Below, one piece after another: positions 42,104-52,228 of a DNA stretch of 64,000 nucleotides. The position numbers and the translations under genes are program-made. A model generated the notes under the pieces. It was given only the letters and a program-made list of their open reading frames with translations. It made no database searches and had not been told where the DNA came from. The DNA is from Pseudomonas brassicacearum subsp. neoaurantiaca. Its GTDB lineage: Bacteria > Pseudomonadota > Gammaproteobacteria > Pseudomonadales > Pseudomonadaceae. Within the stretch, counting starts at the first letter, position 1; every line of letters starts with the position of its first letter. The stretch covers positions 241-64,240 of the forward strand of contig NZ_VDLV01000011.1 of NCBI RefSeq assembly GCF_013608025.1. The letters run 5' to 3'.

Positions 42104-43831
42104 TCAATAGCCCAACGATAATCCGGTGTTGCGGCGTGGATCGTTAGCGCCGTAGAAACGGTTCTTGCCCACCGGCTTGCCCCCCAATGACGGCGCGCCC
42201 ACCAGGATCGCGGCGATGTGGTTGGGATCCTGCGGCCCGGCAAACTTATGGCCCCAGCTTTCCAGCAACTTGAGCGTATCGGGGCTGGCGGCGAAGGTTT
42301 CCAGGTTGGTTTCCTCCGGCATCCACTGCTGATGGAAGCGCGGCGCATCCACCGCTTCCTGCAGGTTCATGCCGTAGTCGATGACGTTGAGAATGGTCAG
42401 CAAGGTCGCGGTGATAATCCGGCTGCCGCCCGGGGTACCGACCACCATGACGGTCTTGCCGTCTTTGGTGACGATGGTCGGGCTCATGGATGACAGCGGC
42501 GCCTTGCCCGGCGCGATGGCGTTGGTTTCGCCCTGCACCAGGCCGTACATGTTGGGCACGCCGACCTTGGCGGTGAAATCGTCCATTTCGTCGTTGAGGA
42601 TCACCCCTGTCTTGCTCGCCATCACGCCGGCGCCGAACCAGTCGTTGAGGGTGTAGGTGACGGAGACGGCGTTGCCCCACTTATCGACGATCGAATAATG
42701 GGTGGTGTTGCTGCCCTCATGGGGCGCCACGCCGGGTTTGATCTTTTTCGAATCGCCGGCTTTCTGCGGCTCGATCGCGGCGCGCAGCTTCGCCGCGTAG
42801 TTCTTGTCCAGCAAATGGTCGATGGGGTTCTGCACGAAATCCGGGTCGCCCAGGTAGCTGTTGCGATCGACGTAGGCGTGACGCATGGCTTCGATCTGGT
42901 AGTGCATGCCCTGGGCAGAGTGGAAGCCCAGGTCTTTCATCGGGTAACCGTCGAGGATGTTCATGATCTGGCACAGCACCACGCCGCCGGAGCTGGGTGG
43001 CGGCGCGGAGATGATGTGGTAGCCGCGATAATCGCACTCCACCGGCGCCAGTTCACGGGTCTTGTACTTGTCCAGGTCCGCCTGGGTGATGATGCCTTTG
43101 TTCGCCTGGCTGGACGTGACGATAGCGTCGGCGACCCAACCTTTGTAGAAGCCATCGGCGCCCTTGGCAGAGATTTCCCGCAGCGTCTTGGCGAGGTCCT
43201 TCTGCACCAGTTTCTGCCCGGCCTGCATCGGCTCGCCGTTGTGCAGGAAGATCGCGCCGGAATCACGCGCATCTTTCTTGAACACATCGGTGGCGGTTTC
43301 CAGCAGGTCGACATCACCCTGCTCCAGCGTGAAGCCCTCCTCGGCGAACTTGATGGCCGGGGCGATCAGTTCTTCCCGAGGTTTGCTGCCGTATTTCTTC
43401 AGCGCCAGTTCCATGCCGGACACAGTGCCGGGCACGCCTACCGCCAGGTGGCCGCGCGTGCTGAGTTCGGGAATGACATTGCCTTCCTTGTCCAGGTACA
43501 TGTCCGCCGTGGCGGCGAGGGGCGCTTTTTCACGGAAGTCCAGGAAGGTCTTGCGGCCATCGGCCATTTGCAGGGTCATGAAACCGCCACCGCCGAGGTT
43601 GCCCGCCGCCGGGTAAACCACCGCCAGGGCATAGCCCACCGCGACCGCCGCATCCACCGCATTGCCACCGTTCTTGAGCACATCGACGCCAACGTGGGTC
43701 GCCAGGTGCTGGGCGGTCACCACCATGCCGTTCTCGGCAGCAACCGGGGCTTGTGACGCGGCGTGGGCAGTCAGACAGTAAAGGGACAGCGAGGTGGCGA
43801 TGAGGGTCCGGGCCAGGGATTCGAACTTCAT
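42104..43831 (-). CDS. ggt: Gamma-glutamyltranspeptidase
   Basis: The protein is 575 aa with a Sec signal peptide (about 1-24, ending AHAA). The proenzyme is cleaved before the catalytic Thr in EGSNTTHYSIVDKWGNAVSVTYTLN. AVGYALAVVYPAAGNLGGGGFM, HLAVGVPGTVSGM, APPPSSGGVVLCQIMN and GTPGGSRIITATLL are GGT hallmarks. In the periplasm it cleaves glutathione and transfers the gamma-glutamyl group. Promoter and start lie in 43832-43993, shared with the divergent GNAT gene. Confidence 0.95.
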   Translation of the reverse strand: MKFESLARTLIATSLSLYCLTAHAASQAPVAAENGMVVTAQHLATHVGVDVLKNGGNAVDAAVAVGYALAVVYPAAGNLGGGGFMTLQMADGRKTFLDFREKAPLAATADMYLDKEGNVIPELSTRGHLAVGVPGTVSGMELALKKYGSKPREELIAPAIKFAEEGFTLEQGDVDLLETATDVFKKDARDSGAIFLHNGEPMQAGQKLVQKDLAKTLREISAKGADGFYKGWVADAIVTSSQANKGIITQADLDKYKTRELAPVECDYRGYHIISAPPPSSGGVVLCQIMNILDGYPMKDLGFHSAQGMHYQIEAMRHAYVDRNSYLGDPDFVQNPIDHLLDKNYAAKLRAAIEPQKAGDSKKIKPGVAPHEGSNTTHYSIVDKWGNAVSVTYTLNDWFGAGVMASKTGVILNDEMDDFTAKVGVPNMYGLVQGETNAIAPGKAPLSSMSPTIVTKDGKTVMVVGTPGGSRIITATLLTILNVIDYGMNLQEAVDAPRFHQQWMPEETNLETFAASPDTLKLLESWGHKFAGPQDPNHIAAILVGAPSLGGKPVGKNRFYGANDPRRNTGLSLGY

Positions 43832-43993
43832 GAGTCGGTCTCTTCTTGTTTTAAGGGTCGGGATCGCTTCAAAAGCACAGACGAGTATGGCTCGGTTTGC
43901 GCAATGTGCCCGTTTCCCGTCGAGCGGCTTACGTCATCGTCGTCCTTGGGATAGGCTCACTGCGCTTGATCATCCCAATGCACAAGGACATCA

Positions 43994-44428
43994 ATGATGA
44001 CGCTGCGAATCGAACGCACGGACGCCCCAACCGATGAACAACGCCAGGCCATCCTCGCGCCACTGCGCGCCTATAACGTCGCCCAGACAGGCGGAAGTCC
44101 ACCTGAGCTGATCGCTTGGCTGGTGCGCGACGAGCACGACGAAATCGTCGGTGGGCTATACGGCCGAGTATTTTTTCGTTGGCTCTATATCGAATTGCTG
44201 GTCGTGCCCGAACAAGCCCGTGGTCAAGGCACAGGCTCGGAATTGATGCAGATGGCCGAGCAACTGGCCAGGGAAAAGGATTGCGTGGGGATCTGGCTCG
44301 ACACCTTCGACTTCCAGGCCCCGGACTTTTACCGCAGGCATGGCTACACCGAATGCGGGCAGATCAATGACTACCCGCCGGGGCATCAACGCTTCTTTTT
44401 CCAGAAGCGCCTGGATTTCGAAAATTAA
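43994..44428 (+). CDS. GNAT-family N-acetyltransferase
   Basis: The protein is 144 aa. The acetyl-CoA-binding motif VVPEQARGQGTGSELMQMAEQLA (R/QxxGxG/A) is clear, with FYRRHGYTECGQINDYPPGHQRFFFQKRL at the C-terminus. The family acetylates small amines or proteins. Two ATGs abut (43994, 43997); AAGGA lies upstream. It is divergent from ggt and followed by a REPIN. Confidence 0.9.
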   Translation: MMTLRIERTDAPTDEQRQAILAPLRAYNVAQTGGSPPELIAWLVRDEHDEIVGGLYGRVFFRWLYIELLVVPEQARGQGTGSELMQMAEQLAREKDCVGIWLDTFDFQAPDFYRRHGYTECGQINDYPPGHQRFFFQKRLDFEN

Positions 44429-44436
44429 GCTCAACC

Positions 44437-44526
44437 TGTGGGAGCGAGCTTGCTCGCGATAGCTATCCTACAGTCGATGGTTCTGTTGACTGACTCACCG
44501 CTTTCGCGAGCAAGCTCGCTCCCACA
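44437..44526. repeat. REPIN (GTGGGAGCGAGC family)
   Basis: TGTGGGAGCGAGCTTGCTCG and the complementary TTCGCGAGCAAGCTCGCTCC, with a short spacer, in the convergent gap after the GNAT gene. Confidence 0.9.
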
Positions 44527-44538
44527 GTGGTTTAGGTG

Positions 44539-44889
44539 CTAGAGACAAGTCGCCAACGCCGCCAACCGACGCTTGGCGACAAAATCATCATGCTTGGCGT
44601 AGTAGTTCAACGCCGTACCCGTGGCACTGGCTTGCAGATCGACAAACGATTCGGCCGAGCGGGTGTACACCGTCGAACCGCCGTTCTTGCCCGGTTGCAG
44701 GTAGGCGCCGGCATCGACGCCGAACACCGCTTCATCTTCCCAGGCGAATTTCACGCACTCGGCGACATTCTGCTGCGGCTTGTCGGAGGCCAGGGTCTTG
44801 TAGGGGGCTTGGGTCCGGGCTTGTTCCATCGCCGAACCCGCGCAGCCGGCCAGCAGGGTCGCCGCCACGGCCACCATCAGCATTCGCAT
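44539..44889 (-). CDS. Small lipoprotein of unknown function
   Basis: The protein is 116 aa. The signal MRMLMVAVAATLLAGC ends in a good lipobox with Cys16. The mature part (AEQ-rich, then NVAECVKFAWEDEAVFGVDAGAYLQPGKNGGSTVYTRSAESFVDLQ) matches small Pseudomonas lipoproteins of unknown function. Start candidates are GTG 44898, ATG 44889 and ATG 44883; 44889 gives the usual signal length. It is divergent from the DUF6388 gene. Confidence 0.78.
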   Translation of the reverse strand: MRMLMVAVAATLLAGCAGSAMEQARTQAPYKTLASDKPQQNVAECVKFAWEDEAVFGVDAGAYLQPGKNGGSTVYTRSAESFVDLQASATGTALNYYAKHDDFVAKRRLAALATCL

Positions 44890-45021
44890 CGCATTCACTC
44901 ATCGAGAAAAAAACGGACTGTAGCATTGCGCCCCGGGTTGCCGTACGGCTTTACCGAAATTTGCACGCGACAATGGCTATCGATTCGCGCAACCTGTTGG
45001 CTTATTGACCAAGGAGCGACC

Positions 45022-45351
45022 ATGGCGACAACCGAACAGCAGCACGAACGAGCCCTGCAGACCTTCCTCGACCAACGCCCCGAGCTGCGCCACGAACTGG
45101 ACAATCTCAATCCGCTGCTGGCCCAGGCCAAGGGCGAAACCGCCGCGCAATATCGCGCCGAGCGGTTGCATGAAGCGTTCGAAGCCGAGGCCGAAAGCGT
45201 CGGGTTGTTCGCCTGGGAACTGACGCTGCTGCTGACGACCGATTCAGCCGAGGACTACCAGGCCCAACGCATGGAAGTGCACAAGGAAGTGGCGGAAATG
45301 GCGGGGATGGAATGGGCGGAGTATTGCAAGCTGTATGGCCTCAAGCCCTGA
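45022..45351 (+). CDS. DUF6388-type small protein
   Basis: The protein is 109 aa, acidic and helical (RALQTFLDQRPELRHELDNLNPLLAQAKGET ... VGLFAWELTLLLTTDSAEDYQAQRMEVHKEVAEMAGMEWAEYCKLYGLKP). It is typical of the Pseudomonas family DUF6388; function unknown. AAGGAG is seven bases before the ATG. It has no signal peptide. Confidence 0.8.
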   Translation: MATTEQQHERALQTFLDQRPELRHELDNLNPLLAQAKGETAAQYRAERLHEAFEAEAESVGLFAWELTLLLTTDSAEDYQAQRMEVHKEVAEMAGMEWAEYCKLYGLKP

Positions 45352-45361
45352 AGTGGGCCCC

Positions 45362-45490
45362 GTGGCGAGGGAGCTTGCTCCCGCTGGCCTGCGCAGCAGG
45401 CCCGAAAAGGCGACTCAACTCACCTGACACACCGAGTTGCACGATCCAGGGTCCGCTTCGCAGCCCAGCGGGAGCAAGCTCCCTCGCCAC
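45362..45490. repeat. REPIN (GTGGCGAGGGAGC family)
   Basis: Inverted pair between the DUF6388 gene and the tus operon, with a longer spacer that includes GCAGGCCCGAAAAGGCG. Confidence 0.9.
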
Positions 45491-45571
45491 GAAATCTCAC
45501 GCCGTTTCTGAGAATCGCCCCACCGCCCATAAAGCATTATCATGGCCGCAGTTTTGCTGATCGGGTCTGTC

Positions 45572-45964
45572 ATGAAGTTCGCCATCGCGCTGTTTTCCGC
45601 CGCTCACGCGCCCTCCTCGCGCCGCGCCTTGCTGTTTGCCCAGGCAGCGCTGGCCGCAGGGCATGAAATCGTGCGGCTGTTTTTCTACCAGGACGGCGTC
45701 TACAACGCCGCCAACAGCGTCGTCACGCCCCAGGACGAGCAAGACCTGCCCCAGCAGTGGCGCGCCTTCGTCAGCGAGCATCAACTTGACGGCGTGGTCT
45801 GCATCGCGGCGGCGTTGCGCCGTGGCGTGTTGAACGCGGAAGAAGCCCAGCGCTACCAGCGCTCGGCCGCCAGTGTCGAAGCGCCTTGGGCGTTGTCCGG
45901 GCTGGGCCAGTTGCACGATGCAATCCAGGACGCCGACCGCTTGATCTGTTTTGGAGGCGCGTGA
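45572..45964 (+). CDS. tusD: TusD, sulfur relay protein for tRNA 2-thiolation
   Basis: The protein is 130 aa. DsrE-type fold with MKFAIALFSAAHAPSSRRALLFAQAALAAGHEI and the catalytic Cys77 in DGVVCIAAALRRGV. In the TusBCD complex it accepts persulfide sulfur from TusA/IscS and passes it to TusE for MnmA-dependent 2-thiouridine formation in tRNA. The ATG at 45572 is the family start. Its stop overlaps the tusC start by one base (TGATG). Confidence 0.93.
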   Translation: MKFAIALFSAAHAPSSRRALLFAQAALAAGHEIVRLFFYQDGVYNAANSVVTPQDEQDLPQQWRAFVSEHQLDGVVCIAAALRRGVLNAEEAQRYQRSAASVEAPWALSGLGQLHDAIQDADRLICFGGA

Positions 45965-46326
45965 TGGCCAAGTCTTTATTGCTCATCAGCCGCCAAGCCC
46001 CTTGGTCCGGCCCCGGCGCCCGGGAAGCACTGGATATCGTGTTGGCCGGCGGCGCGTTCGACCTGCCCATCGGCCTGTTGTTTCTCGATGACGGCGTGTT
46101 CCAGCTCGCCGCCGGACAGCACGCCAAGGTTGTCCAGCAAAAGGACCTGAGCGCCAATTTGCAGGCATTGCCGATGTTTGGCGTCGACGATCTGTTTGTC
46201 TGCGCCGACAGCGCCGCCGAACGCGGTCTCGCCGTCGATGCACTGGTACTGGACGATCTGAAAGTACTGGGCGCAGCGGACATCGCCGCGCTCATTGACC
46301 GCTATGACCAAGTGATTACCCTCTGA
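45964..46326 (+). CDS. tusC: TusC, sulfur relay protein
   Basis: The protein is 120 aa. KSLLLISRQAPWSGPGAREALDIVLAGGAFDLPIGLLFLDDGVFQL is typical of TusC/DsrF. It is a structural partner in the TusBCD hetero-hexamer. It overlaps tusD and tusB by a base each (TGATG), so the four genes are tightly coupled. Confidence 0.93.
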   Translation: MAKSLLLISRQAPWSGPGAREALDIVLAGGAFDLPIGLLFLDDGVFQLAAGQHAKVVQQKDLSANLQALPMFGVDDLFVCADSAAERGLAVDALVLDDLKVLGAADIAALIDRYDQVITL

Positions 46327-46619
46327 TGTCGACCTTGCATGTGTTGTCTCATTCCCCCTTCGGCGACAACCGTCTCGCCAGTTGCCTGCGGATCCTGGGA
46401 AGCCAGGATGCGCTGCTGCTGTGCGGCGACGCGACCTACTCGCTGCAACCTGGCACCGTGCCGTTCGACACGCTGCAAGCCAATGGCTGCAAAGTGTTTG
46501 TCCTGGCCGAAGACGCACAGGCCCGCGCCTTGCCCATTCCGGACTGGGCCGAGGCCCTCGATTATCCGGGCTTCGTCGAACTGTCGATCCAGCATGACAA
46601 GGTCAACAGTTGGCTATGA
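46326..46619 (+). CDS. tusB: TusB, sulfur relay protein
   Basis: The protein is 97 aa, matching TusB/DsrH (MSTLHVLSHSPFGDNRLASCLRILGSQDALLLCGDATYS ...). It ends with the short acidic-aromatic tail EALDYPGFVELSIQHDKVNSWL. It is the third component of the TusBCD complex. It overlaps tusE by ATGA. Confidence 0.92.
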   Translation: MSTLHVLSHSPFGDNRLASCLRILGSQDALLLCGDATYSLQPGTVPFDTLQANGCKVFVLAEDAQARALPIPDWAEALDYPGFVELSIQHDKVNSWL

Positions 46620-46951
46620 ACACCCTGACCGTGGGCGAGCGCCGCATTGCGCTGGACAAGGATGGCTACCTGGCCGACCTCAACGATTGGTCCGCCGACG
46701 TGGCCAGCGCCTTGGCCACCGCCGAAGACATCGAGCTGAGCCCCGAACATTGGGAAATCCTCGAACTGCTGCGTGCCTTCTACGATGAATTCCAGCTGTC
46801 CCCCGCCACCCGGCCGCTGATCAAGTACACCGCGCTGAAGCTCGGCGCGGACAAAGGCAACAGCCTGCACCTGAACCGATTGTTCAAAGGCACTCCCGCC
46901 AAACTCGCCGCCAAGCTGGCGGGCCTGCCCAAACCGACGAATTGCTTATGA
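46616..46951 (+). CDS. tusE: TusE (DsrC-like) sulfur acceptor
   Basis: The protein is 111 aa. DKDGYLADLNDWSADVASALA, ELSPEHWEILELLRAFYDEFQLSPATRPLIKYTALKLG and the C-terminal KPTNCL are TusE features. The penultimate Cys110 carries the persulfide to MnmA. The second DsrC Cys is absent, as in TusE rather than sulfite-reductase DsrC. Confidence 0.94.
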   Translation: MNTLTVGERRIALDKDGYLADLNDWSADVASALATAEDIELSPEHWEILELLRAFYDEFQLSPATRPLIKYTALKLGADKGNSLHLNRLFKGTPAKLAAKLAGLPKPTNCL

Positions 46952-47949
46952 CCGACTTTCCAGCGCTGACCCTCGAAACGCCCGCTGAACACCCGTTCGC
47001 CCAGTTCGTGCGCATCCTTGGCAAAGGCAAGCGCGGCGCCCGCAACCTGACCCGTGAAGAAGCGCGGAAAGCCATGGGCATGGTGCTCGACGAGCAGGTC
47101 GAAGAAACCCAACTCGGCGCGTTCCTGATGCTGTTGCGGCACAAGGAAGAAAGCGCCGAGGAAATGGCCGGCTTCACCGACGCCCTGCGTCAGCGCCTGG
47201 AGGTCCCGACGTTGACGGTGGACCTTGACTGGCCAACCTACGCAGGAAAGAAGCGTCACTTGCCCTGGTATCTGTTGGCCGCGAAATGCCTCGGGCAAAA
47301 CGGCGTGCGAATCTTCATGCACGGCGGCGGCGCCCACACGGCGGGCCGTCTCTACACGGAGCAACTGCTGGGCTTCCTGAATATCCCATTGTGCCGCGAC
47401 TGGCAGCAAGTCGGCACCGCGCTGAACAACGGCGGCCTGGCCTTCATGCCGCTGGTGGACTGGGCGCCGCAAATGCAGCGCATGATCGACCTGCGCAACA
47501 CCTTGGGCCTGCGCTCGCCAATCCATTCCCTGGCGCGGATCCTCAACCCGCTGGGCGCGCGCTGCGGCCTGCAAAGCATCTTCCATCCGGGCTACCAGGC
47601 CGTGCATCGCGAGGCCAGCGGTCTGCTCGGCGACACCGCCATCGTGATCAAGGGCGACGGCGGCGAGATCGAAATCAACCCGGATGCCGACAGCCATTTG
47701 TACGGCACCACCGGCGGCGCCAATTGGGACGAGGAATGGCCGCGACTGTCCGAGCAACGCCACGTCAAGCCGGAGAGCCTCGACCCCGAGCATTTGAAAG
47801 CGATCTGGCGCGGCGATGTCGAGGACAGTTACCCGCAACTGGCGCTGATCGCCACCATGGCTCTGGCCTTGCGCGGCTTGGGCGACGCTCGCGAAGAAGC
47901 GTTCGACAAGGCGCGGCAGTATTGGGATGCCCGGGATCGTTCGATATAA
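46948..47949 (+). CDS. YbiB/TrpD2-like glycosyltransferase-fold protein
   Basis: The protein is 333 aa. The N-terminal helical domain (LTREEARKAMGMVLDEQVEETQLGAFLMLLRHKEESAEEMAGFTDALRQRL) and the C-terminal phosphoribosyltransferase fold follow anthranilate phosphoribosyltransferase. The PRPP-binding loop is altered, as in YbiB (TrpD2), which binds nucleic acid rather than anthranilate. It overlaps tusE by ATGA and is thus the last gene of the tus operon. Its link to tRNA thiolation is by position only. Confidence 0.88.
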   Translation: MTDFPALTLETPAEHPFAQFVRILGKGKRGARNLTREEARKAMGMVLDEQVEETQLGAFLMLLRHKEESAEEMAGFTDALRQRLEVPTLTVDLDWPTYAGKKRHLPWYLLAAKCLGQNGVRIFMHGGGAHTAGRLYTEQLLGFLNIPLCRDWQQVGTALNNGGLAFMPLVDWAPQMQRMIDLRNTLGLRSPIHSLARILNPLGARCGLQSIFHPGYQAVHREASGLLGDTAIVIKGDGGEIEINPDADSHLYGTTGGANWDEEWPRLSEQRHVKPESLDPEHLKAIWRGDVEDSYPQLALIATMALALRGLGDAREEAFDKARQYWDARDRSI

Positions 47950-47975
47950 CCGATCATTAACGCCCAACCTTTGCG

Positions 47976-48001
47976 CTATTAGTTCGAACCTATCGGAATA
48001 G
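47976..48001. promoter_or_regulatory. Possible regulator site upstream of the GST gene
   Basis: CTATT (47976-47980) and AATAG (47997-48001) flank TTCGAACCTATCGG, giving a LysR-like dyad 37 bases before the start codon. The match is suggestive only. Confidence 0.25.
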
Positions 48002-48037
48002 ACTCGTCTCCAATGATTATTGAGCGAGGACATCCAG

Positions 48038-49024
48038 ATGGGTTTGTTGGTCGAGGGCCGCTGGCAGGACCGGTGGTACGAAAGCAAGGACGGCAGTTTC
48101 CAGCGTGAACAGGCGCAACGCCGACAGTGGATCACCGCCGACGGCGAGAGCGGTTTCGCCGCCGAAGCCGGGCGCTACCATTTGTACGTCTCGCTGGCCT
48201 GTCCCTGGGCGCACCGAACGCTGATCTTTCGCAAGCTCAAGGGTTTGGAAAACCTGATCGACGTCTCGGTGGTCAGCTATCTGATGCTGGAAAACGGCTG
48301 GACCTTCGACAAGGCCCACGGCTCGACCGGCGACAAACTGGACGACCTCAGCTTCCTGCACCAGCGCTACACGGCCGACACGCCCGACTATACGGGCCGC
48401 GTGACCGTCCCGGCGCTGTGGGACAAACAGCAACGACGCATCGTCAATAACGAATCGGCGGAGATCATCCGCATGTTCAACAGCGCTTTCGATGGCTTGA
48501 CCGGCAACGACCTGGACCTGTATCCCGAGCACCTGCGCCACGAGATCGATGGGTTGAACGAGCGGATTTATCCGGCGGTGAACAACGGTGTATATCGCGC
48601 CGGATTCGCGACGACCCAGGCCGCTTATGAAGAAGCCTTCGACCAATTGTTTGCCGAACTGGATCGATTGGAAGCCCTACTGGAAACCCGTCGCTACCTG
48701 GCCGGCGAATACCTGACCGAAGCCGATATCCGGCTGTTCACCACGATGATTCGCTTCGACGCGGTGTACTTCGGTCACTTCAAATGCAACCTGCGGCGCA
48801 TCGCCGATTATCCGAATCTATCGAACTGGCTGCGGGAGTTGTACCAATGGCCGGGGGTTGCCGAGACCGTGGATTTCGTCCATATCCAAGGTCATTACTA
48901 CGGCAGCCACAAGACCATCAACCCGAATGGGATCGTGCCCAAGGGGCCGAAACAGGATTTCACCGTGGCCCATGATCGGGGACGGTTGAGTGGGAAAGGG
49001 ATTTGGCGGGGTGCCGGGAACTGA
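48038..49024 (+). CDS. Glutathionyl-hydroquinone reductase (YqjG/Xi-class GST)
   Basis: The protein is 328 aa. The Xi-class active site is YLYVSLACPWAHR-like: Cys55 in SLACPWAHRTLIF. It also has NNESAEIIRMFNSAFD, YLAGEYLTEADIRLFTTMIRFDAVYFGHFKCN and HKTINPNGIVPKGP. These enzymes reduce glutathionyl-hydroquinones and use the Cys rather than Ser or Tyr. The ATG at 48038 has GAGGA upstream. Confidence 0.92.
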   Translation: MGLLVEGRWQDRWYESKDGSFQREQAQRRQWITADGESGFAAEAGRYHLYVSLACPWAHRTLIFRKLKGLENLIDVSVVSYLMLENGWTFDKAHGSTGDKLDDLSFLHQRYTADTPDYTGRVTVPALWDKQQRRIVNNESAEIIRMFNSAFDGLTGNDLDLYPEHLRHEIDGLNERIYPAVNNGVYRAGFATTQAAYEEAFDQLFAELDRLEALLETRRYLAGEYLTEADIRLFTTMIRFDAVYFGHFKCNLRRIADYPNLSNWLRELYQWPGVAETVDFVHIQGHYYGSHKTINPNGIVPKGPKQDFTVAHDRGRLSGKGIWRGAGN

Positions 49025-49055
49025 TCCTGGATTCTCGCGGTATTTGAAGGCCTAA

Positions 49056-49146
49056 TCGCGAGCAAGCTCGCTCCCACATTTGACTTGTGTAGAACCACAA
49101 TTTTAGGTTGCACACAGCCTACTGTGGGAGCGAGCTTGCTCGCGAT
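49056..49146. repeat. REPIN (GTGGGAGCGAGC family)
   Basis: TCGCGAGCAAGCTCGCTCCC (49056-) and TGTGGGAGCGAGCTTGCTCG (49123-) in convergent gap between the GST gene and cysG. Confidence 0.9.
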
Positions 49147-49162
49147 GGCGGCGACGCGGTCC

Positions 49163-50557
49163 TCAGACCTGCCCCTGAGCCCCTTCAAACCAAGCCAGTT
49201 TCTCGCGCAACTGCACCACTTCCCCAACGATTACCAGGGTCGGCGCATGCACTTCATGCTCGGCCACCAGCCGTGGCAAGTCCGCCAAAGTGCCGGTGAA
49301 TACCCGCTGGTTCGAAGTCGTGCCTTGCTGGATCAACGCCGCCGGCGTATCCGCCGCGCGACCATGCTTGATCAGCTCGGTGCAAATCACTGGCAAGCCG
49401 ACCAGGCCCATGTAGAAAACCAGCGTCTGCGCCGGGGAAACCAGGTCCGCCCACGGCAAGTCACTGGTGCCATCCTTGAGGTGACCGGTGATGAAACGCA
49501 CCGACTGGGCATAGTCGCGATGAGTCAGCGGAATCCCGGCGTAGGCCGCGCAGCCGCTGGCGGCGGTGATGCCCGGGACGACCTGGAACGGGATGCCATG
49601 GGCCGCCAGTTCTTCGATCTCTTCCCCGCCACGGCCAAAGATAAACGGATCGCCGCCCTTCAACCGCACCACACGTTTGCCCTGGCGAGCCAGGTCAACC
49701 AGTTGCTGGTTGATCTGATCCTGAGGCACCGCGTGCTCGGAACGACGCTTGCCGACATAGACCCGTTCGGCGTCGCGCCGGCACAGTTCGAGGATCGCCG
49801 GCGCCACCAGGCGGTCGTAGAGCACCACGTCCGCCTGTTGCATCAGGCGCAGCGCTCGGAACGTCAGCAGGTCGGGATCGCCCGGTCCCGCGCCCACCAG
49901 GTAGACCTCACCCGGCGCGTTCGGCGCCTCGCCGTCGATCTTCTCCCGCAGCAGCCGCTCGGCTTCAGCACCCTGCCCGGCCAATTGACGGTCGGCAATC
50001 GGGCCTTGGAACACCTCTTCCCAGAATGCCCGGCGCTGCTGGACATCGGGGAACAAGCCTTTGACCTGATTGCGGAAACGCGCCGCCAAACCGGCAAGCT
50101 GCCCGTAGGTCGAGGGGATCCAGGTTTCCATCTTGGCCCGGATCAGCCGCGCCAGCACCGGCGCATCGCCGCCACTGGACACCGCGATCACCAAGGGCGA
50201 GCGATCGACAATCGCCGGGAAGATCACGCTGCACAGGGCCGGCGCGTCCACCACGTTGACCGGCACGCAACGCTTGTGGGCGTCGGCCGAGACCTGGGCA
50301 TTGAGCGGCTCGTCGTCGGTGGCAGCAATGATCAGCCCGCAACCGTCCAAGTCTGTTTCCACGTAACCACGCTGGACGCATTCGCCGCCGCTGCCACTGA
50401 CCAGTTCCCGCAGTTGCGGTTCGATATCGGGTGCGACCACCCGCAGCAACGCGCCGGCATCGACCAGCAGGCGAGACTTCCGCAGGGCAATCTCGCCGCC
50501 GCCGACCACCAGCACGCGGCTGCCGCGCAGGTTGTGGAACAGTGGCAAATAGTCCAT
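49163..50557 (-). CDS. cysG: Siroheme synthase (trifunctional CysG)
   Basis: The protein is 464 aa. The N-terminal part (about 1-150; [23 protein letters not shown] and [19 protein letters not shown]) is the precorrin-2 dehydrogenase/ferrochelatase. The C-terminal part ([73 protein letters not shown]) is the uroporphyrinogen III methyltransferase. It makes siroheme for sulfite and nitrite reductases. Its ATG abuts the serS stop, so it is co-transcribed with serS. Confidence 0.95.
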   Translation of the reverse strand: MDYLPLFHNLRGSRVLVVGGGEIALRKSRLLVDAGALLRVVAPDIEPQLRELVSGSGGECVQRGYVETDLDGCGLIIAATDDEPLNAQVSADAHKRCVPVNVVDAPALCSVIFPAIVDRSPLVIAVSSGGDAPVLARLIRAKMETWIPSTYGQLAGLAARFRNQVKGLFPDVQQRRAFWEEVFQGPIADRQLAGQGAEAERLLREKIDGEAPNAPGEVYLVGAGPGDPDLLTFRALRLMQQADVVLYDRLVAPAILELCRRDAERVYVGKRRSEHAVPQDQINQQLVDLARQGKRVVRLKGGDPFIFGRGGEEIEELAAHGIPFQVVPGITAASGCAAYAGIPLTHRDYAQSVRFITGHLKDGTSDLPWADLVSPAQTLVFYMGLVGLPVICTELIKHGRAADTPAALIQQGTTSNQRVFTGTLADLPRLVAEHEVHAPTLVIVGEVVQLREKLAWFEGAQGQV

Positions 50558-51850
<1,293 letters not shown>

Positions 51851-51853
51851 TTA

Positions 51854-52228
51854 TCAAAGTTTGGTCAGGGACAGGCCGGCCCACGTGGCGAGCAGCCCGC
51901 CGAATACAGTGATGGCCGCGTAGCCCAGGGCCAGCAGCACTTGGCCGCTTTCCAGCAGGCGCACCGTATCCAGTGAAAAGGATGAAAAGGTCGTCAGGCC
52001 GCCAAGAAAGCCGACCATCAACCCCGCGCGCACCTCGATGGGCACCTCGGGGCGAATCAAAAACAGGCCGTAAAGAACGCCGATCAGTAGACAGCCCACG
52101 ATATTAACGGCCAGCGTCGCGGTATAGAAGTGCCTGGGCCAATTTGCATTGATCCAGTTACCCGTGGCGAAACGCAACAACGTGCCGGCAACGCCGCCAG
52201 CGGAAACGGCGAGTATCAGGGGAATCAA
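51854..52228 (-). CDS. crcB: Fluoride exporter CrcB (Fluc)
   Basis: The protein is 124 aa with four membrane helices. [32 protein letters not shown] (the conserved Asn), [23 protein letters not shown] (the TFSTF-like pore segment) are Fluc hallmarks. It forms a dual-topology dimer that expels F-. It overlaps rarA by ATGA and lies 15 bases before serS. No fluoride riboswitch is evident. Confidence 0.95.
   Translation of the reverse strand: MIPLILAVSAGGVAGTLLRFATGNWINANWPRHFYTATLAVNIVGCLLIGVLYGLFLIRPEVPIEVRAGLMVGFLGGLTTFSSFSLDTVRLLESGQVLLALGYAAITVFGGLLATWAGLSLTKL

Noticed and set aside
44536..45351. A 271-codon frame joining the lipoprotein antisense to DUF6388
   Set aside because: The N-terminal two-thirds is antisense to the lipoprotein gene. 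The ATG at 45022 with AAGGAG starts the real gene.
51854..52228. Fluoride riboswitch for crcB
   Set aside because: crcB overlaps rarA and has no leader of its own, so there is no room for one.
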